From Paramarasmius palmivorus (Eukaryota > Basidiomycota > Agaricomycetes > Agaricales > Marasmiaceae), in NCBI GenBank assembly GCA_037176845.1, contig JAYKXP010000025.1:310001-374000 (forward strand): a stretch of 64,000 nt of DNA, written 5' to 3'. The notes beneath the pieces are model-generated. The model had not been told where the DNA came from. It worked only from the letters and a program-made list of their open reading frames with translations, and did not search any database. A program made the translations under genes and the position numbers. This document shows, in pieces, positions 23,085 to 34,285 of this stretch. How positions within the stretch are numbered: the first letter of the stretch is position 1; each line of letters starts with the position of its first letter.

Positions 23085-23887
23085 ATTTCCATTCGCCGTC
23101 GTACCTCGTAGAAAGCAAGTATGTGTTGGTAAAATGTATGTGTATATCAATGGGATTTGACTGTTCGGTTGTCCGCACACTTTGGATTTCTTGACGTATC
23201 TTTCGCAGTCGATCAGGAACGGTTCAGTGTTCTGAAGAGTACCATTACCAAATGATGAACTTATTGGACCATTCCCGCTGTCTTCGTCCCAGACTCCCAG
23301 TTCACAATTGGCTTCAAGGCTTCTACAGCCATGTGTTTCTAATCTTACCAAGATATGAATAACGTAAGTACCACGTTGTGAACTTGCTACTGTTTTCCCC
23401 GCCCTCACTTGGTAAGGAGAGACCACAAGATTGGGAAATGTACCTGTGATTTAATTTCATCTCCCAGTTGACATTACACGTCAATCTTAGAATCTGCCCA
23501 AATCCTGCTCATTGGTTCTGGATCATCACCCGGCTTCAGAACGGCGATACCCCCACGAAATCCAAATGCTTGTCAGGGAACAAGTGGCGGCGCGTATTTT
23601 GCGTCTCTGTTGGCATGTAACGGAAGCGTCGTATTTCTCACAAGGGGATATGGAGATTAAGGAATCTCGGAGACGGGGACCTCAAACGGATCGAGTGTCT
23701 AGTCCAAGAACCGGTGATGCGTTGTGGCCCAACGTTCCCGTTGTATACTTTATACTTCCCCTAATAGGTAAGGCTCTTCTAAATGATCTTAATTGTGAAG
23801 CTGGAAACTTGAGATTTCGGGGCTCTTATTTGGCGCTGGCACGACTCTTAAAAACCGGTACCATGAGCAAGAACTGGGCATCCAGCT
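23085..23887. other. intergenic, no gene seen
   Basis: 3' flank of eEF1B and promoter of the next F-box-like gene. A 186-codon plus-strand ORF (23512-24072) overlaps the F-box gene in another frame and reads like a shadow in its second half. Confidence 0.45.
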
Positions 23888-25807
23888 ATGTGCTCCCTCC
23901 TCGAACGAATTCCAAGGGATGTTCTCGAAAATATCGCCTACCTCATTGCAACCTACGATATACTGGGCCTCCCCAAGGACCTCCTGCATCTCATTCTAAC
24001 CTGCTCGACCTTCTACCATTCCTTGTCTATTTCATCTGCGCCGCACTTGTACTCTCGCATCTATCGGACTAAGTATGATACAAGGACATCGTATCATCGA
24101 GCGTCTGTCGATAACTTGACCGACTCTGCGGCAGCAACTGAATTAGTTCTACGCACTCGCTTATTACGGCGGATTCGGAGCAACGACATGTCCAAACAAG
24201 GTCTTTCCCAAGATTTGAAAACGGCACTACGAATGACTCTGGAAAGCGAGGGCTTGAATGAAGCCCAGCTGCATGCCGTCCCGTTCCTACCGTTTCTTTT
24301 CGTCTATGTACGCTTGGCAGCAGAGCGCAGTTTTACACAGCAAGATAGCAACCTTCCTGTAGTCTTGTGGCTTTTAGTTTTGCATGCTTCAAAGGGTACG
24401 TGCTCTGTTCTTCTGTGGTTTACGATTAGTCGCTGAGTAAGGGAACGAATGATAGCCGACATGGCGGACCTCTCCGAGGATTTGAAGAACCTTCTTCATC
24501 AATTAGTGCGACCTCTAATATTGTCATCTTTAAATGTGAGTAAGAATCTGCGCCCTATTTTCGCTTCTCACGACAGAGTATATTACAGAGAGGGATCGTC
24601 GCGCCCAGTGTTACCTCCGTGCAGCTAGACGACAGCCCTGTCTTGTCCCCTGATACCGGGTCGGAGAATCACTTACCTTTCCCTCACGCATCCTCAGCTG
24701 CAATCGTTCTGTCTCTCGCTCTCCATGAGACGAACAATATCCAAATTCCTCCTCATCTACCGATAAATCGGACCACAGCGCAATCCAGTGGTCGCTCTGG
24801 CCCCACGATGGAAGACTACCGCATCATCGCTGCCTACAAAACCGCGCTCTTTGGGGATGATCGTCCGCTCATGAATAAATTGCTTGGAACAGAATGTGAT
24901 CGATCACGAAGCAAAAGACACGATCCAGATTTTCATCAGAAGATGGGGTGCGGCCCTGCACCACTCGGGGCTTACTCTTACTCTTATATTGGCCGTTTTC
25001 TGGAAGGTGTGTGGGAGGGGTATTATATGGTATATATCTCTCTCTTTTCCCTTGAAGGCGGTGCTGAGAAACGGTATTTTTAGGTCTCTTCGCTCAATTC
25101 GACAACTGGTTCTGGCAGTTGGAAGGAAGGCGCAAGCGATCCACCAGATTTTCTATGCCGGAGACCTATGCAGTGCTCGCTTGCACTTTATTATCACTTC
25201 GATGACCAACAGTCTGAAGTGTTGGATTGCATAGAGGAGGAAGTGGTGAACTGGTCTGTTCGTGCATGCGACTTTAGTGCGTCCGGCGTGAGTGAACAAG
25301 TGGAGAAGGAATCTCCATAGCTTATCATTCTCTATTGACAGACTCGCCTCGAGCTTTCTGGTGTGGTACTCCCCTACGAGAAACTTACAGGTGCCGAGGA
25401 TTGTGACCACAAACGTTTATCTGAAGCCAACGACTGCCTTATCGTTGGGCAGGTATTTCGGTCATACTTCTTTTGTCCTCGATAGCCGACTCACTCGAAA
25501 TGACTATGAACAGACCCTAGAAGAACATGGAGAAGCATGGGGGGCGTTTACTTTTGCGGGCCGAGTGCATCGAGACGGACGGATTACCTTGAAGCGGGAA
25601 CCGGTAGGGGGTCCAAAAACTTCATTTCGGTCAAAACGCTAACTGATGTGGATACAACTATAGCGACACAGCTCAGAAGCAGGTCTCGGTACATGGATTT
25701 TCCAAGGTCATCTCCGTTTTGGGGCAGCATTCGTTGGAACTTGGAGCTCTAGTTCCACACGGGACCAACCTGGCGTCTGTGGGCTTTTCAGTATGGGCAA
25801 GAAGTAG
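23888..25807 (+). CDS. F-box-like protein, paralogue 2
   Basis: ATG at 23888 opens MCSLLERIPRDVLENIAYLI, an F-box-like segment. The first exon runs to about 24396. Then ADMADLSEDLKNLLHQLV, a long exon with GRSGPTMEDYRIIAAYKTAL ending at GRFLEGVWEGYYM (about 25029), a block with SEVLDCIEEEVVNWS, TRLELSGVVLPYEKLTG, EAWGAFTFAGRVHRDGRITL, and a final exon with GTWIFQGHLRFGAAFVGTW ending at a stop at 25805-25807. The blocks match paralogue 1 (GVWEG and GRI...G motifs in the same order). Probable SCF adaptor by family; substrate unknown. Splice joins were read by eye and could be off by a few codons. Confidence 0.72.
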
Positions 25808-26749
25808 GCATTCTCAGGAACACCCACGGAAATAATCAGGTCGAAGGAGATACGGACATTTGCTTAGAGCTACCTTTCAACACATCGATTATAATAGTAA
25901 TTTATTGTCACTGTAGCGTTCCTCGCCTTAATGTCACAAATTCGGATGCCCTGGGAGGTGGCGATCAAGCATTGGGATGGGCCAATGTTAGACAGGATAG
26001 TAGCCTAGTAGGAAGGTAACCGGGATATTGTCCACAGCGTTCAGTAGCGCGAGGCGGATGCTTCGGCGGTGGGTACATGCTTCAGTTCCAAGATTTCTTG
26101 AGCACAGGGGGGCAGTAATGGTCCATTTTAGCTGCCTCACAACTTGCCATGCTATTGAACCGATTTTGTGTGAAAAAGTAGATAAGTTTCGATGGCTTCA
26201 ATGTGTGATGAGTCAACTATTTCTACGGCCATATTCAGGGTACCGAAAACGTCGGCCGGCGAACGTCGGGTTTGCTCACGACGTCGCGTCGGTTGACAGC
26301 GACAGTCACCAATTATTTAGATTTTAATGCTGCCGCATCGCGCCGCCTACGGCTGAATGTTACACGCAATTATTTAAATCCCGGTACCCTTGCGCCGTGG
26401 AGATGCATTTACTTAGCGGCCGATACGTACTCCACATTGCCAAGGTTAAGTATCGCGAAATAAACACCACCACAGGAAAATAGGGTGATCAAAGGTAGGA
26501 ACTTGGCTCGGCTACGTCTGCGAGATAACATGTATTGACGACTTTGTTGCCAGGGTAGTGCGCCCGTCGGGTGGCGCCGTCGCATCAGAGTAAAATATTC
26601 GATGTTGACATTCAAGTTCTTTACAGGGAAAGTGAAAGTGAACCCTGACAGCGACCTGCTCCGTACATCCCAGTGCTTGAATGCGCAATATAAATGAGGG
26701 GAGATCTGAGCTCGATTAATGAATCGAAAGAATTGCGATACATACCTCT
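25808..26749. other. intergenic, no gene seen
   Basis: Between two converging genes. Open frames overlap on both strands with no splice chain or recognisable motif. Confidence 0.5.
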
Positions 26750-27889
26750 TCAATCAAATGGTTTCATTACTGCGTTATTCCTGACGTCAGTCGCAAAGTT
26801 GCTTGGAATACCAACTTTCCAGTTCGGTGCTTCGAATGTTGTTGTGTGGCACCACGGCTTGAGACCTTCTTCCTTTTCAATGACACGAGCAAAATGCTCG
26901 GACCATCCATTCCTCGGGAAATTAACAGTGGTCGTTTCAATCAAACGCGGATGGATCAAGTTTGCGCGACTAATTCAAGAAATGGCGAAGATAACGAGGC
27001 AAAGCAATGGTCAGACGCTCATATCAGTTTTGGAAGCACGGCAAACCTACCCTCCCACGTTGTCTGCAAGAACATAGATCATAAGGACACGAGAGAAGAA
27101 CGAGGTACGATGTAAACCCACCGAGAATCGTAGAGAGCTGGAGAATTTGTCCGATCATCGTGATGTTCCCGCTACAAAATACAAATCAATTGTGAATTGG
27201 TGACGACGAAAGAAGCTTAGAGGCAAAAGGATCCAATAGTCCAAGGACGTGAATGTTTGAAAGTGGACGCTAAATGCTAGATACACGTACCCTTTCACGA
27301 AGATGTCTTGATGTCGCACGATCGCGTCGCAAACGCTATCGGCTTGATCTTCCACGCCTCCAAGGCTCAAGATGAGTTCCCGCGCAACGATTGCACCCTT
27401 GAACTCAAACGACATCTTGGTAGTAGCCAGATACTTCTCCGCAGTACCGATATCATGGAGCAGACATGCCAAATAGTACGTCTCGAGATCGTATGACCAC
27501 GAAGGGAAGTGCGTCTTGGTGATTGCTACACCTTTTGAATCCATGGGAAGTTATCGGTGTCTAATAAAGCCTGTTATAAGCAATCAATTCAACATACCGT
27601 AGACATAAACTCTGTTGCTGTGATTAAACGTTTGTTCATCGAGTTCTTTCTGATCGGGGGTGGGGGTAAGGCGGCTGATATGTGGCCGGCAGGCGGTATG
27701 AATCCTCACCTTGACAAAGGCTTTTACGTCTCCCACCAGTGGGGAGTCCGGGAGAGGAAAGTCATCGACTGTAAAGCGATCTTGTTTTGGATGGTCGCCA
27801 CTGGCGGTGGGATGGTCCGCAAATAGCACATCTGGGTCTCGAGGGACGGGAGTAAAACCGTAGAAGCTGATATTTGGATCTACAGACAT
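26750..27889 (-). CDS. cyanamide hydratase-like HD-domain protein
   Basis: Six exons (27889-27710, 27649-27598, 27531-27291, 27171-27122, 27063-27051, 26969-26750) join without remainder to 251 residues, close to known fungal cyanamide hydratases (about 245). The start is the ATG at 27889 (MSVDPNISFYGFTPVPRDPD). HD-domain metal ligands are visible: H in FNHSNRVYVYG, the HD pair in YLACLLHDIGTAEKY, and H in DAIVRHQDIF. Other family motifs are KMSFEFKGAIVARELILSLG, QADSVCDAIVRHQD, ITMIGQILQLSTILDNVGG and GLKPWCHTT. The family hydrates cyanamide to urea or acts on related nitrogen compounds; the natural substrate here is unknown. Exon 5 is only 13 bases. Confidence 0.88.
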
Positions 27890-28552
27890 GAGAGAGTAAG
27901 CCTTTGGAGACAAGAAGCAGCAAGAAGTCGCAGTTTAAGTACACCCCAGGTGTACCCGTCGGATTCTCAGACCTACGTCACGCAGTAGAGGCTGACCAAG
28001 AGACTGACAGAGAAGCCAGCTCTCCACATGACTATTTCTGGGAAAATGTCAACAAATGGCGAGCTCACGAGCGAGCTACCACAGTGGACCATGTAAACGC
28101 CACTTGACTGAGCTAGCATTGGTCCGCTGTCCTCGGTTCTCACCTAAGACTGGCGCGGGAGAGTGCGGAAACCATGGGAGAAGTAAATTGGTGTGTATGA
28201 TGCGATAGACGTTTTGAAGACCTATCGATGATTAGAGCCTGAGGCATCGCGAAAAGGGATGTCCAACGCGATACTTGCTCGGTGGCCATCAAGGGATCAA
28301 GGGTCCAACTCATCTTTGCGAGGGTTCGGAAATTGCCGACCCCACGTGAAGAGCTTGAACGCGTGTTGTCAAGACACCCAAACCCTGAGATGAACGAGAC
28401 CAGACGAGATTGTGACTCAGCGCGCAGATTGGCGTCTACAAACGGAGGTGCAAGAAAGCAAAAATGCACTAGCGTGGCTCGGGGGCGTTAAGATGATCCG
28501 ACATGCTTTCCTAGGAGATAACTAGTATGTACGAATATCCGAATAGAAACCC
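27890..28552. other. intergenic, no gene seen
   Basis: Promoter side of the cyanamide hydratase-like gene. Short ORFs on both strands mirror each other; none looks like an exon. Confidence 0.45.
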
Positions 28553-29160
28553 TCACCCGATATGTAGTTCAAACGCGTCACTGTGCCAACCATTGGCGAA
28601 ACGAAAAGTCCCGTCTGAGTAACCATTCACTTGCAAGCTACTCTTCTGAAAGCGGAAAGATGAAAGCGTAAAGGTGGTGAGGTCGTATGTCAACTTCTGT
28701 AGAGCCGTCGCACAACTTGGTGGCATCTCGACAGATCTGTACTCGGGAGACCCTAGGGAACCCCGTACGAAGTCGAAATATCGAAACCACGGAAAATCCG
28801 AATCAGCATTCCCACACAGTAATATGAGCATGAGATCCTGCTAATGCGTACGCCCAATCCTCAGGCCTCAAAGATGGCGGTATATCGGCCAATGCATGAC
28901 ACACGTTTTGGCGCAGAAACGGGGGTTGTATGGTTTAGATCGTGTAGAGGCGCAGAAGTCGGGTTTTGAGAGCCAAGGTAGAATTGTTCCATTGAAACTG
29001 TCATACTCGAGTTCGCCTGATACGTATCTCAGCCTCTAGTTCGTGACGTAGAATCGCTGGGTCATGTCGAACTCAGTCACGGTGGTATCTGTGGGATCTT
29101 TGCCCGAGACGACATACTTTTGACGCGTCGCCTTGCTAATAGCGCGTTAGTGTGCTAACA
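28553..29160 (-). pseudogene. possible relic of an unidentified gene
   Basis: Protein-like stretches follow one another on the minus strand but in different frames: QKYVVSGKDPTDTTVTEFDM (about 29110), an in-frame stop, SLRPEDWAYALAGSHAHITV (about 28840), then an open block with FRYFDFVRGSLGSPEYRSVE ending FELHIG (28553). The shifts could be introns or disabling mutations; I found no complete splice chain or start. Family not recognised. Confidence 0.3.
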
Positions 29161-29824
29161 TATCTTAAGCAGAAATTCACGAACATCGGCCATCTCTAGA
29201 AGGTTCATCCTAAAGAGCTGGAGAGTATACAGACTGGTAATGAAGATTGACCTTGCCAGTGGAACCCTCGGGAGATGCACGTGAGGCTTTCATCCGCCAG
29301 GATCCGAGATAACGGGCATCGTACCTCCAAGATACGCCTACTTTTGAAATAGCACGGCGTCGCATATTTTCATTGCAGAGGTTGAGTTAATGTTGACCGT
29401 TGGAGGTTAAATTCGTTCATGGACCTCAGAGCAGGGTGAGGAAAAAAAAAAAAAAAAAAAAAAAAACGGCTCACGTGACATTACCGAGTGATGGCGTAAC
29501 GGTTACGGTAACGGCGTTGAAGCCCACACGGCTAAACCAGACCGTTCCGGTTGAGTTGAGGGTGTGGTAGCAACATCGTTCGACATTCAATTGTCGTATA
29601 CGTAGGCGAAAGCAAGTAGATCAACTTTGCAGACTACAGAACGCGCACATAGAGCACAAACACTCTCCAATGCTCTACATAAATCAACAGCGCTCCGGTG
29701 GGTATCGTGGATAACAATGAGCTATAAAACCAATATTTATAATAAAAATGATATGGTGACCGTCTAGCTACCCGAGCACATGAAAAACCAAAACGAGAGT
29801 GCGTCAATGGAAGATGCTCTGCTT
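29161..29824. other. intergenic region with a 25-base A run
   Basis: No gene seen. Contains a homopolymer of 25 A at 29442-29466, followed at once by CGGCTCACGTGAC with a CACGTG palindrome. Confidence 0.5.
29442..29466. repeat. poly-A homopolymer, 25 bases
   Basis: Uninterrupted run of A on the plus strand. No adjacent retroelement ORF or target-site duplication was noticed, so it is more likely a simple repeat than a retroposon tail. Length in an assembly may be unreliable. Confidence 0.85.
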
Positions 29825-30826
29825 CTAGAGAGCAGAAGCGACAGCCATGGTGATGACACTGATGAAGATGGTAACAAGGCCGACCTCGACCTTGAATGAC
29901 CCGTTACTCGAACCATCAGAGAGACCACCGGCAGCCTGGACGACCTGGCTCAAGAAGTTAGGACCGCAGGTCTTCTGGATGCCTTGGTACAACTCGGTCT
30001 CGCGCTTGAGCAAGACACTGTTGTTCAAACCAGGAGCATATGGCGTGTTGGACTGGAAGTTGATGTAGGGGGTCAATGTGGAACGAGTGCAAGCGGTGCA
30101 CAGGGTGTTGTAGTCGAGGTCGGGGGTAAGGAACATGAAGGGAATGTTTCTCTCGGTGTAAGTGGTGACGTTGAGGAACATTGCGTCAGCGCGCTTGGAG
30201 AGTGCGGTAGGGCTAGTGGACCAGAGGTAGTTCTGGATAGTGCCGACCCAAGAGTTGCTGTCGGCAAGGTTGGTCTTCACTCCGCTAGGCGAGGCGGAGG
30301 AGCCACCGACTACGGAAGCGCTCTTGGTGACACAGTACCTCCCGCTATCATCCTTTCCACAAACTGCCTGCTTCATCGGAATGATGGTGTAGAGAGTATC
30401 GTATATGGTGATAACTTGGGTGTTCCGCTGGTCACCAACTAACTCGGCTGAGCACTGGGTGTAGAAATCGGAAAGGGCCTGTCGAATGGCCTGTTCCGAG
30501 CAAGCTGTGTTGGTACCCGAGCACAACTTGTCCAAAGTAGAGGTCATGCCTGCGAGAGTGGGAGTAGTGGTGTTGCCACCCGGAGCATAACCCGCCGTAT
30601 CATCCATGAGGGATTGCGTGCATTGTTTGATCCCAGAGTCGTTGTTGATATTATTCAAGAAGCTCGAACAACCTGAGCTAATTCCTGAAGGAATCAGCGG
30701 GTTTGAAGTCTTTGTTCGCACCACAGGAGTCAGTTCGAGCTTTCGGTTCTAGACTACGAGAAAACTCACCGATTGAGCAACTGCAGCTGAAGTTAGCAAT
30801 GATACGATAGCTAAGGAGGTGAACAT
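29825..30826 (-). CDS. GPI-anchored DUF7729-like secreted protein
   Basis: Two exons (30826-30770, 30709-29825) give 313 residues. Exon 1 is exactly the signal peptide (MFTSLAIVSLLTSAAVAQS). The mature part has spaced cysteines (SSGCSSFLNNINND, CSGTNTACSEQAIRQALSDF, CTACTRSTLTPY, CGPNFLSQVVQAAGG), several N-glycosylation sites (NTTT, NVTT, NNS) and ends with a Ser/Gly-rich linker and a hydrophobic tail (VGLVTIFISVITMAVASAL), as expected for GPI attachment. It resembles the uncharacterised DUF7729 family of basidiomycete surface proteins. Location: cell surface; function unknown. Confidence 0.8.
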
Positions 30827-31902
30827 GGCGGAGGACAAAGGAAGGAGAGAGGTAATGAGCGAAAAAAATGAGTCGTAATATACGAGGAAAGTGTGGAGGT
30901 GGGAAAACGTTGCTCAGGCGTTTTGGGGTCTCAAATTTTGCGCAAAGTCATAGGAAAACATGAACAAATATTTGGACCTCCCCCTGATTGATTCAATGAT
31001 TGACATATTCGACTCGACGACACGCGTTTTCTGAACGTTTCATCGTTGTCTACGATCGTTGCTAGGAGAGCTTTGAAAACACTAAGGTGCTGAGGCAAGA
31101 CTTTGAGGTATCGCTGGGACAATTGGGGCGAATTTTCAGCGCTCAGCCTTCAAGCCCTAGGAATGGAAGAATCCTTTTTATTCTACTCTGGGGTACGGGA
31201 AGTCTTCGGGACCACACGAATGATTGTTGACAGAGGCATCGATGAAATCATGGCGACTGTCGACAGGCGCTGGTGTATGCATTGCGGTGTCTGTTTGCTA
31301 CACAATACTTAAGTTCGGTGAGCTTTGCCGTGACGCTAAGAAAACACGCTTCTTATTCATTCTCCGAGGTAGTCGTAGCACATTGTGTGCAATTGGCTTG
31401 CTAAAGTAGGGCTAAGGGCAGCGCTGAAGCGCTGACTCCTGAGGCCTGAGGGATTGATCAATGCGACATTTACACGAGGACGGGAACAAAGCATACCAAA
31501 AGGATGCATACCTGCGGTGAAGACCAGAATCTGCTCGGAGTCACTGATATCAACGAGCGTTCTGGGGTACATAAGACCCGGATGAAAGCTGATAGAATCA
31601 TCATAACATTGGGTGTTAGACCCAACTTGAATATCCGGCTGGTTCCAGTCCTTGTAGGGTATAGCACCGAAGTGAGATTGCTTGACGGCTCTACATAAGC
31701 TTCATTTCCGACGGGAACGAACTCGCGGAAGACTTGCTAGATACATCCAGAGCGCAGAGCGCTTGAGACTTCTTTGAGTACCAGAGTAGTTGACACAATA
31801 GGCAATGAATCGTCGGACCATGAAAGACCATGGTCGGCCGATTCACTTCTCTTTGTGTTGTATTCACTAGAACGCTTCGTATGGTCCAAATGGATTGCCA
31901 TA
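30827..31902. other. intergenic, no gene seen
   Basis: Promoter of the GPI-anchored protein, then about 1 kb in which short ORFs overlap on both strands without recognisable content. Confidence 0.45.
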
Positions 31903-32250
31903 TTACGTCTCCAATCTAGCACCCAATCCAAGAATAGTCGAGATATACAACGGAGTTAGGAGGTGAGATCCTGAAGACATTTAGTTGCATACTGTGACAC
32001 CGTGAATCAATGGTAAAATAAACGAGTAGTGAAGTCTCGGAAAATGCCTATTACCCCGAACCAAAAGGTCCAAGCCAATGGTATAGAACTTGGTCGGAAG
32101 AACTTCCGGTAGAGAGCGAGGTTGCGCAAGTAGTGGGAACACTGGGAAGGGACAAGAAGCAAGTCGGTCATCGGTGACATCCGAGTCGACAGGTGTCGAA
32201 TAAGCGAGAGAACGGAGGCTGGAACAGAAGATCCTTGCAAGATTCCTCAT
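31903..32250 (-). CDS. candidate small protein, possibly mitochondrial
   Basis: ATG at 32250 opens MRNLARIFCSSLRSLAYSTP, an Arg/Ser-rich start like a mitochondrial targeting sequence. It then reads LPTKFYTIGLDLLVRG to a good donor (GTAATAGG, about 32055). Joining to an acceptor (TTCAG, about 31975) continues SHLLTPLYISTILGLGARLE to a stop at 31903-31905. Total about 88 residues. It lies 224 bases from, and divergent to, the F-box/LRR-like gene. No family recognised; it could be chance. Confidence 0.27.
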
Positions 32251-32474
32251 CAGGAATACAAGGATAAGAGCAAGGAAATGGCAAGGAAAAGAGAAAGGAA
32301 AAGATGGTAATGGTGGTAGGGTGCAACCGGCGATAATTCCAAAATTGGCAGTTCCTCATTTTGGCACTCGACCACCATCCTTGTACCCTTCCGATACGTG
32401 CTTGTGCCAGCAAGGTACAGTTCAATCTCGTTTTTCCTCAGAATTCATTGAATCCGGATAAATTCACAGGTCTA

Positions 32475-34222
32475 ATGTCATCACTATTATCATACGACAT
32501 CCTTCTCTACATTCTCTCTTTTCTCGTGGATGATACCAAAGTTCTGTATCAGCTTGCGCTAGCCAATAAGGAGTTCAACGATGCGGCATCTCATGCTCTG
32601 TATACCCAAGTTACATTATCACCTCCTTTCCAAAGCTATACCCTGAATCTGAAGGATAACGGATTGCCTACTGTACGATTCACTTCCTCATCAACAGAAA
32701 CACGCAAATAGAAAAACTCTCAAGGGACCATCGCAATTTATGTCTGCAATCTTACCCAGACACTCGTCGTCGGTTAGGTATCTGCGTATTTCTGGTGCGT
32801 TTTTGCCTTATTTTTTAAAGACAGTTGCTAATCTTCGTTCTGGATGCAAGGCTTTCTCTCTACACGACCACCCCCGAAGAACGAATTACATCGGGTTTTG
32901 CACCAAGCTATAGAATCTTTCACTCAACTGCAATCTGTTTCCTTCCTTCCGATCGTATATCATGAGGATATCTTTGTCCAACCATTGAAAATTTTACGAC
33001 AACGACCTACAATCGAGGAATTAGCGGTTAATGCTTCCTGTTATGATGCTTTTGAGGGGTTCAATTCGAAGCCTTCATCCGGATTGGCCACGCTTAATGA
33101 AGAGGAAGCGGAAGAAGAGGAACCAGCTATTACCAAGATAGAACTCTTGACGAGTTTCAGGAACCTGAAAAAGTTAGCCCTACACGATCCTTCACGCGCG
33201 ATTCTTCAGGCACTCGTTCCAGGATGGCTTAATGCGTTATCTGGAACTCTCACTCACCTTCACCTAATTGTAAGTCCCACTTTACCTCCAAATACAAGCT
33301 AACACATCAACAGGGCAATTGCGGTTCGATAACACCCGGCGTGCTCAGATCGGCTATTCCTCATTTAGAAAGAATTCGCTCACTGACTATTGGATTATCC
33401 TATTCACTTACCGACCAAGACGTGTTTACTGCCTTGTCTCAACTCCCGAACCTACAAGCACTGTGCATCAACTACTACCTTGTACGTGCGCTCACTTCGT
33501 ACACCCCTACTCCCTCTAACCACCTTCTCCGTATAGCAAAACACCTCACCGGCTCGTTTCGCCCCCTTGAGACAGCTACAGTCGCTCACTGTGTGCTACG
33601 GACGCCCCGAGACGAGACGAGAACGCGATAGCCTCTGTAAATGGGTACGAAAAGCCGTCTACGCGTCTCCCTTGGAAAGACTTTACTTGGAAGACGATTC
33701 AGATGAGGGCTTAGAATATGGCGCTAATCTCAGCTTCGAGCCGCTCATCCGTCATCTGATAGCTGTTCATGCGTCGCGGTTGAAGGTGCTGGATATGCGG
33801 ACGAGCTATGTGGGAGTGGCTGGGTTTAGGATGTTGTGTTTGGAGTGTAGAGCTCTGGAGGAAATGGCATTGGCAGTGGATCGGAATACCTTGGTATGTG
33901 TTTGCTGGACGCCCTGGTTCGATACACTCAATGCATTTTTAGGATCTTTTTATGGACTGTGGATCTGATCTCACAACGTTACATACGGCTACGTTCATTA
34001 TTTACAACAGCAAGCGCGCTAAGCGGGATATCGATGATGAACTGGCCTATGGAATAATAACCAGTGCACCGAAATTGAGACGGTTGACCGTCAATGACAG
34101 GAAATGGGAGGTGAGCTCGAACAGCGGTTAACGTGTTTCGTCGATGCTCAGCATTGTTCTAGGGTTCGTGGATTTGTAATGAAGACGGTGTCGCAGAATT
34201 TCGTGTTACAAGGACAAAGTGA
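32475..34222 (+). CDS. F-box protein with leucine-rich-repeat-like region
   Basis: ATG at 32475 (MSSLLSYDILLYILSFLVDD) starts an F-box-like helix set. After an intron at about 32671-32720 come blocks with alternating Leu patterns typical of fungal LRR-type F-box proteins: SFLPIVYHEDIFVQPLKIL, FRNLKKLALHDPSRAILQAL, GTLTHLHLI, AIPHLERIRSLTIGLSYSLT, LSQLPNLQALCINYYL, ASPLERLYLEDDSDEG, ASRLKVLDMRTSYVG and CRALEEMALAVDRNTL. It ends with APKLRRLTVNDRKWE and a last exon SWICNEDGVAEFRVTRTK with a stop at 34220-34222. An acidic insert (EEEAEEEEP) sits mid-protein. Likely SCF-type adaptor; target unknown. Intron edges near 33480-33560 are approximate. Confidence 0.75.
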
Positions 34223-34285
34223 TTTGTGAATGCGACATGTAACCCAAACTGGAATATGTACAACCATGAACCCTGTCAATCCCTG
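34223..34285. terminator. short convergent 3' flank
   Basis: Only 63 bases separate the stop codons of the converging F-box/LRR-like gene and the APC transporter, so their 3' UTRs almost certainly overlap. Confidence 0.5.

Noticed and set aside
29442..29466. Retroposon poly-A tail
   Set aside because: No upstream coding relic on the right strand and no target-site duplication noticed.
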